Of a DNA stretch of 64,000 nt, positions 56,891 to 64,000 are shown piece by piece. A program made the translations under genes and the position numbers. The number at the start of each line of letters is the position of its first letter. Position 1 is the stretch's first letter. Below the pieces are notes generated by a model. That model saw only the letters and a list, made by a program, of their open reading frames with translations. It searched no databases and was not told the origin of the DNA. Origin of the DNA: Nyssa sinensis (lineage: Eukaryota; Streptophyta; Magnoliopsida; Cornales; Nyssaceae). Location: contig CM018041.1 of assembly GCA_008638375.1 (NCBI GenBank), forward strand, positions 16,598,953 to 16,662,952, given 5' to 3'.

Positions 56891-57445
56891 AACTAATTTA
56901 ACTGTACTCTTATGACATGTTTGATATGCTGAAATGAAATAAAATAGGAATAGAATAACATCTGGAATAAAATGAAATAGGAATGAAACGAGAATAATTA
57001 TTACATGCTTTTATTTGGCTGAATACCCAATAATGGAATGACAATTACATTCCTGTATTCAGTTTGAATCATCAAATTGTTGGAATGAAGTTAATATTAA
57101 GTTAGATATTCAAAATACTTGTATAAATTTCAAAGCTTTCATGTACATTTAATGAAAAAATAAAAATTTCAGTAAGAAATGTTGAATCCGGCTTATTTGA
57201 GAATAGTCATTCTATTTAGATGACCATTCTGACCTAAAAGTTTAAACAAATACAGGAATAGAATTGTTTCAAGAATACACATTCCATTCCTACCCTCATT
57301 CCGGCCTACCAAACATGGCCTTAAGGCGTAGTGACAAATTCAAAATTCATAAATTGAATGCTGTAAAAATAATTTGAAATTAAGGATAAAATTATTAGAA
57401 ATTATTCAAATAAATTTATAAGAAATATAGTGACCATTAAAGGCA

Positions 57446-57477
<32 letters not shown>

Positions 57478-57521
57478 GAATTTGTCACTATGCCTTAAGA
57501 GTATAGTTAAATTAGTTTTCC
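56887..57521. mobile_element. MITE with 44-bp terminal inverted repeats, interrupted by a Tourist-like MITE
   Basis: The right arm 57478-57521, read on minus, gives GGAAAACTAATTTAACTATACTCTTAAGGC... The left arm is the same text split in two: GAAAAACTAATTTAACTGTACTCTTA (56887-56912) and, after the insert, AGGCGTAGTGACAAATTC (57324-57341). (TA)n tracts lie outside the left arm and inside the right arm. No coding content; superfamily not assigned. Confidence 0.8.
56913..57320. mobile_element. Tourist-like MITE, 408 bp, nested
   Basis: Ends TGACATGTTTGATATGC (left) and ACCAAACATGGCC (right), flanked by TTA (56910-56912 and 57321-57323). Interior rich in GGAATAG/TCATTCC words, like the MITEs at 7539 and 7872. 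It lies inside the left arm of the surrounding MITE. Confidence 0.78.
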
Positions 57522-58239
57522 ATGTTTATTTTAAAAATATTAAAGAGTTTTAAAGTGTGAACCTAGGTTGATTTGATTATATTGTGAGTAAATTTAAATC
57601 AACTTTTGACCGTTTAATTTTTTAGTATAAATTGAAAGTACTATTTGGTAACATTTTTAATACTTTTCAATTTATTTAATAATAAATAAATAGTAAAATT
57701 TAGTTTACACTAAAAAGCACTTTAAAAAAAGTGAAAAAAGTAAAAATATCTTACTTTTATAAGTAAAATAAGATTGCCTACTCTTTTGTTTTGTTTTATT
57801 TCTATAAATATATGCTCTTATTTATTAATATTTATTCTTAAATGTATGTATAAAGATAATAATTCATGATTCGTGTATTGATATAATGAATGTCACGAGT
57901 AATGGCGTGCATAATTGTGATTGATGTTGATGTATCATCTTCATCAATATTGTATTGGATTATTGGAGTTGATTTTACATGTTATAATTATATATACTGA
58001 CAACGAGATTGCATGAATAACATTGCTATATATAAAATATTTATATATATATATATATGCATACCTATGTGCATATATTTATCTTTACAGACATATATTG
58101 ATGTGTTATAATTAAAGAATAATATTAAATTGTGAATCTATATGGACTCACTTTATGCAAGTGTGAGGCAAAAAAAAAAAAAATGGAAATCCAAAAGGAA
58201 AATGTCAGTCTTCATCAACCAAAATATTATACTCGATTA
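57522..58239. other. AT-rich spacer, no gene seen
   Basis: Contains (TA)n near 58039-58058 and no recognisable coding sequence. Confidence 0.4.
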
Positions 58240-58990
58240 TATATTAGTCTTCTCTCTGCGATCAATCACGCTATCGCCGAATCTTCCATCCAAGAATTCT
58301 ATATTCTTTCTCAAACGAACTCTCAAACTCTCTCTCTCTCTCCCTTCCTAAACCTCATTCTCTTCTCTCTGAGTTGTGTTTTGTTGTTCTTGGTGTTAGA
58401 TCACCTTGACTTGGTACGTTCCTTAGGATCGGGATCGATCCTATGACGTTTACCTAGTGATTTAGATGAGGGATTCTTCATTTTGGAAGCCATTAGAGAA
58501 GATTTTTTAGGTTTTTAGAAAAATTTGAACCATTTTAGATGGTTAGGGAGAGAAAGAGAAAGAAGTTGATGGGTTACAAAAATGTGCACTTTTAAAATTT
58601 TTGAAAATGCTTTGCTTTTTATAAATTTGACCAAATTAGTTGACTGGTTATGCCATAGTTTTGGGGGTAGTCTACTGGTTCAACTAGCTGTCATAATATT
58701 CTTTTTCAATTCTTGACCAATCAATTGGTTTACCCACGCAGTCAACTAGTCCTAACCATCAGTTGACTGGAAGGTAGATTGAGTTGATCAGTAGCCAATT
58801 TGCTACTTAACTTATTAAGTTCAGTAGACCTTATGGTCGACTACTACTGTTATCAATCAATTGGTTCTCAAAGACGGTCGATTGATTTGAGCAAAACTAG
58901 TCAACTGATTTAAGCATTTTTAATTTTTATCACTTAGTTACTCAAATATTTTGAATCAATCATTCCAAGTTCTCTTCTAACGAAGCAAAA
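58240..58990 (-). repeat. Probable Copia-4 LTR / 3' region with TCGACTGG-type words
   Basis: Adjacent to the end of Copia-4 RNase H. Region 58620-58925 holds many degenerate GTTGACTGG / CAACTAGT / GGTCGACTA words like those at 29725-30050. LTR ends were not defined. A CT-rich stretch is at 58318-58345. Confidence 0.45.
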
Positions 58991-61620
58991 TCTCCTATCT
59001 TGGAATATTTTGGTGAATATATTCGCCAAGTGATAGTTTATATCAATAAACTCAATGATTACATCACCATTTTGCACATGATCCTTAATAAAATGATGTC
59101 TAATCTTTACGAGTTTGGTTATAGAGTGTTATGTATGATTTTTACTTATATTTATGGCACTAGTATTATTACACTTAATTGGAATGTGATCATAATTAAG
59201 CTTAAAATCTTAAAATTGTTGCTTCATATGAAGTGTTTAAGCACAATAACTTATGGTTGATACATATTCAGTTTCAGCTATAGATAATGATACAAAAGTT
59301 TTCTTTTTGCTAAACCATGACACAAGGCAATGTCCTAGAAAATGACAAGTTCCACTTGTGCTCTTTCTATTAATTTTGCAATTGAAAAAATTAGCATCTG
59401 AATAACTTAATAAATCAAAGGATGTGTTTCTAAGGTAGAATAATCCTAAATTTGTTGTTCCTATTTAGTACCTAAAGATTCTTTTTATAGTCTTTTGGTG
59501 TGATTCTTTAGGACATAATTGAAATCTTACACACAATCATACACTAAATATAATATCCGGTCTACTTGTTGTGAGATCTAAGAGACTTCCAATCATACAT
59601 CTATATTTCTTAATTTCTACATATGTTTCTTTTTCATATTTTTCAAATTTGGTAGTAGCACTTATAGGAGTACTCATGGGTTTTGTGTCTTACATAACAA
59701 ACCTTTTAAGCAACTCTTTAATATATTTGGATTGATTAATAAATATTTCTTATTTAGACTACTTAATTTGTAGCCTTAAGAAAAAGTTTAATTCTCTCGT
59801 TATGCCCATTTCAAATTTATCTTGCATACACTTGGCAAAGTTCTTGCATAGATTTTCGTATGTTAAACCAAATATAATGTCATCAACATATATTTGTACA
59901 ATGAGCATTTCTTTTCATTTTATTTTTTATAATCAAAGTGGTATTTATCTTTCCTTTAAAAAATTCATTTTTGGTGAGGAATCCATTAAGTCTTTCGTAC
60001 CAAGTTCTTGGAGTTTGTTTCAAACCATATAAAGATTTTTGTTAATTTTTATACACAATTTGAATTTTCATAGTTTTCAAATCCGGAAGGTTGTTCAACA
60101 TATACTTCATCGGATATGAATTCAGTCAATAATGCACTTTTCACATCCATTTGATATAACTTGAAACTTTTATGTCATGAAAAGCAAGTAGCATTCTTAT
60201 AACTTCTGATCTAGCAACTGGGGCGAAAGTTCCTTCATAGTCAATGCCCTTTTCTTGATTGTATCCTTGGGCTACTAATCTAACTTCTTTTTTTCTAATT
60301 ATATTTATTTCTTCATCTTTTTTGTTTCTAAAGACCAATTTAGTTCCAATTACACTTTGGTATCTAGGCTTAGGAACTAAGGTCCATATATAATTTCTTT
60401 CAAATTGATTACACTTTTCTTGCATAGCTAATATCCAAAAATCATCACTTTCACCTTCTTGAATATTTTAGATTCAATTTGAGATAGAAATACTAGGTTA
60501 TTACACACATTTCTTAAGGAAGCTCTAATAGCAACTCTTTGAGTTGGTTCACCTTTGATGTAACAAACTTCCATCCTTTAGGATGATTCAATCCAACATT
60601 TTGAGTTAAGATTTTGATTATTTGAATTATTATTATCTTGAAGTAGTTCATTTGAATTTGAATCATTTTATACATCCTTGTCATCTACGTTTTTCTTTGA
60701 AGAATGATGATAAAATCCATTAAATACAACATTGATAGATTCTTCTAAGGTTAGATTCATTTCATTAAAGATTTATATGTTTTGCTTATATTAGAATATC
60801 CTAAGAAAATTCATTCATCGGATTTAGCATCAACTTTTTCCAAGTTATCCTTGTCATTTAATACATAGAATTTGAGACCAAATATATAAAAGTTGTTAGT
60901 GGTTGGGTTTTTGCTATTCCAAAGCTCATTAGGAGTTTTATTAAATTTTGGCCTTATACTTTCCATATTTATCACATAATAAGCAATATTTACTACTTTA
61001 GCCAAAAAATACTTGGGTAAGTTATGTTCATTAAGCATTATAATATTGAAATGATCTATTTTTCATTTCAACTACTCCATTTTGTTGGGGAGTTATAGGT
61101 GCAGACAAATTGTGACCAAATTCACATTTATTATAATATTTTTCTCTGTCTTTATTATCAAATTATCTTTTCTTACCACTTCTTACATTATTTATGAGAT
61201 AGTCTTTATTATTTTAAACTCTTTTACATAATTTTGTAAAGGCTTCATCTGCCTCAGCTTTGTAAGAGAGAAATAATAACCAAGTATATCTTGAGTAATC
61301 ATCAACAATCACAAATGTATAATGTTTTCCTGCTAAGCTTGCAACTCTAGTTCGTCCAAACAAATCTAAGTATAGGAGTTGCAAATGTGTATTTTTTGAA
61401 ATATCCTTCTTCTTTTGAAGGAGGACTTGACTTGTTTTCCTAATTGGCAAGTACCACAAACACCATCTTTTACAAATTTGGTTTTGGGTAAGCCTCTAAC
61501 TAGCTCATGTTTAGACAAATTTGAAATCAAGTCTATACTTGCATGTCTTAGTCTTTTATGCCATAGCCAACTATTTTCATTTATGACTGTAAAACATTTA
61601 AAATATCATCAAATTTAATG
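58991..61620 (-). mobile_element. Decayed Ty1/copia element (Copia-4), pol remnants
   Basis: Minus-strand order from 61620: integrase zinc-finger remnant; integrase core (YLDLFGRTRVASLAGKHYTF, FVIVDDYSRYTWLLFL, 61380-61260); YYVINMESIRPKFNKTPNEL (about 60985-60910); RT (WTLVPKPRYQSVIGTKLVFR, QGYNQEKGIDYEGTFAPVAR, 60390-60200); RNase H (HFLGHCLVSWFSKKKTFVSL, AETEYVS, 59345-59250). Stops and frameshifts throughout. Its RNase H wording and the adjacent TCGACTGG repeats suggest the SIRE/Maximus-type lineage (inference). Confidence 0.75.
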
Positions 61621-62116
61621 CATTATATATTATTATCTTTTTATGTAACAAATAATACACTTTCATGACTGCATGCATATTTAATTAGGCATTTATTGTA
61701 AAGATTGAAATTTTTGGGAGGAATTTTTTTTTGTTTATTCGTCTATTTATTTATTTATTTATTTGTTTTTTTTTTCATTTATCTATTATTATCATTGTCA
61801 TTATTATTGTTAGTAATTTTTCTCTTAGTGGTGTGTTGTATGTATGTGTGGTGAATGGTGTGTATGTATGTGTAGGGGATTATGTGTATAAATATATAAG
61901 TATGGGTTATGCATTTAATTACATATATATATATATATGTGGCTGGTGTACAGCCGTGAGAGGGTGTGTGTGCAAGTGTGTGTGTGTGGAGGAAAACCAA
62001 CTTACAAGGAATGCATTAAATGCATTCTGTGAAGGGAGAAAAAGTGGGGGGAGAGAAGTCAGAAAGGAGATGTAGGGGCAGAGTGTGTACAGGTCTGTCG
62101 TGAAGAGAGGGATAGT

Positions 62117-62117
<1 letters not shown>

Positions 62118-62165
<48 letters not shown>
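62118..62165. repeat. (AG)n microsatellite in L5
   Basis: About 23 AG dinucleotides; overlapping Ser/Leu-rich reading frames on minus are artefacts. Confidence 0.85.
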
Positions 62166-62168
<3 letters not shown>

Positions 62169-63109
62169 AGTTATGTATGGGTTGATGTGTATATCTATAT
62201 GTATACCCACGGGGAGCTTGGGTTTTAGAGAGCGGACAGGAAGAGAAAGACCAAGGGAGAAGCCAAGAAGAGTGGAGGGATCCAAAAGTGGGAACAAGAG
62301 AGAGAGAAGTGCACTGCACCTAGAAACCCAGAAGGTAAGTGTATCAAGCTATGATTCTATTTTTTTTTAATTTTTAAGAGCATGGTACTTAGTTTAAATA
62401 TTAAGGTCTGAATCCACATGAAATGAGAAAAATAATGCAAGCAAAATCAAATAAAATGATGTTGAAACAAAGGAGAAGTAATGAGTTACAGGTGGGGGTG
62501 GTAATCGCTTGTTTGAGGAACTTTATGTGTTAAAACTTGGTTTAAGGATGAGGGGGTCAATCCTGTTGAGTGCAGATAGTTATTAGAGTAAAAACGAGTG
62601 AAAAGCCATGAGAAATGAGTGCTAAATAGAGATTTCTACAGTTGGCCGGAATCTCGTGTTGGCCTGAGACAGCCATTGCGTTGGCTGTTTCAACGGCCAA
62701 TATGCAACCATTTTTATTTTTTTGGGTATGGGAATGAGGTCCCCCTGGTCTGTATGTCCAAGCGCCATTGAGAGAAGCAAGAAAAATGGACCGGAATAGT
62801 GGCCGGAATCGAAAGAGGTGACTGAATCCCACCTGCGTACCCCCGAGGAAGATGACGGAGAGGCACTGAGGTTGGGCCGAGTCTGGGCCTATTTTGATTT
62901 AAAGAGTTTTGGGCCTGGTTTGTTTTAAATGGGTTGGGGTTTGTTTGTCTTAAAAAGAAATTTTGGGCCTCTATTTTAGATAATTAAGTCTTAGGAGTGG
63001 GCTGGTCTAGGCTTAGTAAGGGCTGGATTGGGCTTCTTAATTTGGGCCACTTAAGAGGGATAAAAGAAAAAAGAAAGAAAAGAAAAGAAAAAAGTAAAAG
63101 ATGGGGGAG

Positions 63110-63182
63110 AGTGCGGCTGCCGCGAATTGAACGTGAGACCTAAGAGGGGAGTGGCACAGTGCTAACCACTGTGCCACAGTAT
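63110..63182 (-). other. tRNA-like segment inside L5
   Basis: Minus-strand GTGGCACAGTGGTTAGCACT (A-box-like) and GGTCTCACGTTCAATTCGCG (B-box-like). Same relative place as the segments in L1 and L2. Confidence 0.45.
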
Positions 63183-63325
63183 GCACCCAGTCACTTATCC
63201 CCCTTAACATGTATATATGATATAATGAAATAATTAATTTAATTAAATTGTCTTAATTAAATTAAATACTCCGAATTGTCCCAAAGCCCAAATACGACAA
63301 GTCATATATGTTTTCTTATTATCTT

Positions 63326-63656
63326 GGACCTCCTAAGACCAACGGTGAGGTCCGTGACACGAGATGAGGTCCCAAAAAATAAAAGACCCGTAAAACCCTT
63401 GAAAATTACCAAAATGCCCCTGAGTCAAAACACAATCAAACGAACCTTGATTAAAATAAAAAGATAGTGGATTTTTATTACCTCGAACATTCCAGACTCA
63501 ACCGTGGAGTCCAATTTATGAAGAGATGCCTCGGGAAATGGGAAACCGTAAAAGTACGAAATGACAGTTTTGCCTTTTTTAGCTCGGATACCCGAATTAA
63601 ATTTCGCAAAAGCCTAAACCTATTTTCTCTGATGTTCCGGACCCAATGGTAGAGTT
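63326..63656 (-). repeat. Three modules with inverted repeats (L5)
   Basis: GGACC..ACGGTGAGGTCC (63326-63353), AGACTC-AACCGTG-GAGTCC (63494-63512) and GGACCCAATGGTAGAGTTT (63638-63656). Spacing is about 144 bases between the second and third, and somewhat more between the first and second. Confidence 0.7.
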
Positions 63657-64000
63657 TATTTTAGCAAAATAGAAACCAATAAAAATGAAGACAAAATTTG
63701 ATGAATAACATCATTAAAGTGACAAACAGACTAAGTTGCATTTTGTGATTTTAGGAACACTGAAGGGCAAAGAGAAGGTGGTCTAACCTTCTGCATTCTT
63801 GTTGTAGTCCAGCTACACTACGAGTACACTTTCTTGGGTTGAGACCAACCCATCAGGTACGATATATTGTGCTAAGTAAGAAATAGAATTAAGTTTAGGA
63901 TTAATTGCCATATTGACTTGATGATTCACATGTTTGTTTTATTGCTCATATGCCTATGTGCTCCTTATTATCTTGTTGAAAGTTTGGTGAAGAATGTGGA

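Larger units (their letters stand above)
61697..64000 (-). mobile_element. Probable long LTR L5 of the same family, cut by the window end
   Basis: The minus-strand right part matches L3: the CTTACTTAGCA..AT..ATAC..GTACC block, ACCACCTTCTC and three GGACTC modules. The left end TGTAAAGATTG at 61697 would be the LTR end TTTACA on minus, but the flanking duplication cannot be tested because the other end is outside. Contains (GT)n, (GA)n (62118-62164) and (AT)n tracts and a tRNA-like segment. No gene. Confidence 0.6.

Noticed and set aside
61731..62370. Several frames on both strands near the left end of L5
   Set aside because: They cross (GT)n and (AG)n microsatellites and long T runs; composition is that of simple repeats.
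28896..63182. Functional tRNA genes
   Set aside because: The A-box/B-box segments in the long LTRs lack a traceable acceptor stem and anticodon arm.

Overview
The window is plant nuclear DNA, most likely from a eudicot. It is AT-rich, the genes have GT-AG introns, and most of the space is filled by plant transposable-element families (Ty1/copia, Ty3/gypsy, solo LTRs, TRIM, SINE, hAT-type and Tourist-type MITEs). No rRNA, functional tRNA gene, CRISPR array or bacterial-type operon was seen. I cannot name the species.

Only two host genes can be supported. At the left edge (1-786, plus) are the last two exons of a nucleoside phosphorylase / bark-storage-protein-like gene. From 22116 down to 11926 (minus) is a complete seven-exon gene. 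It joins an N-terminal trihelix DNA-binding domain to a C-terminal UMP-kinase-type amino acid kinase domain (499 residues by my splicing). All exon phases close and all junctions are GT-AG. Its two large introns (about 4.5 and 3.2 kb) and a 645-bp intron have collected a SINE, a MYB-gene fragment, a 743-bp hAT-like element, a TRIM and microsatellites.

The rest is nested mobile DNA. 1.5-6.9 kb: a decayed minus-strand copia element with a 670-bp hAT-like element inserted in its RNase H region. 7.5-9.4 kb: two Tourist-like MITEs and a minisatellite array. 22.6-24.2 kb: a fold-back MITE and a copia LTR piece. 24.8-29.6 kb: a copia element split by a 3.9-kb solo LTR. 30.5-35.9 kb: a copia fragment split by a second solo LTR. 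34.9-43.6 kb: a copia LTR split by a third solo LTR, which is itself split by a fourth. 45.1-55.6 kb: a full-length Ty3/gypsy element on the minus strand, with 560-bp LTRs, TATGG target duplications, broken gag-pol, and an intron-containing degenerate gene in the opposite direction between pol and the 3' LTR. 56.9-57.5 kb: a Tourist-like MITE inside another MITE. 58.2-61.6 kb: another decayed copia. 61.7 kb to the end: probably a fifth member of the long-LTR family.

The observations most worth a second look are these: the antisense spliced gene in the gypsy element; the long-LTR family carrying arrays of a roughly 143-bp module, each with a GGACTC/GAGTCC inverted repeat, together with tRNA-like A-box/B-box segments and TGACG sites; and the trihelix-kinase fusion gene with an altered UMP kinase signature. 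All calls are by eye; no alignment or database search was run.
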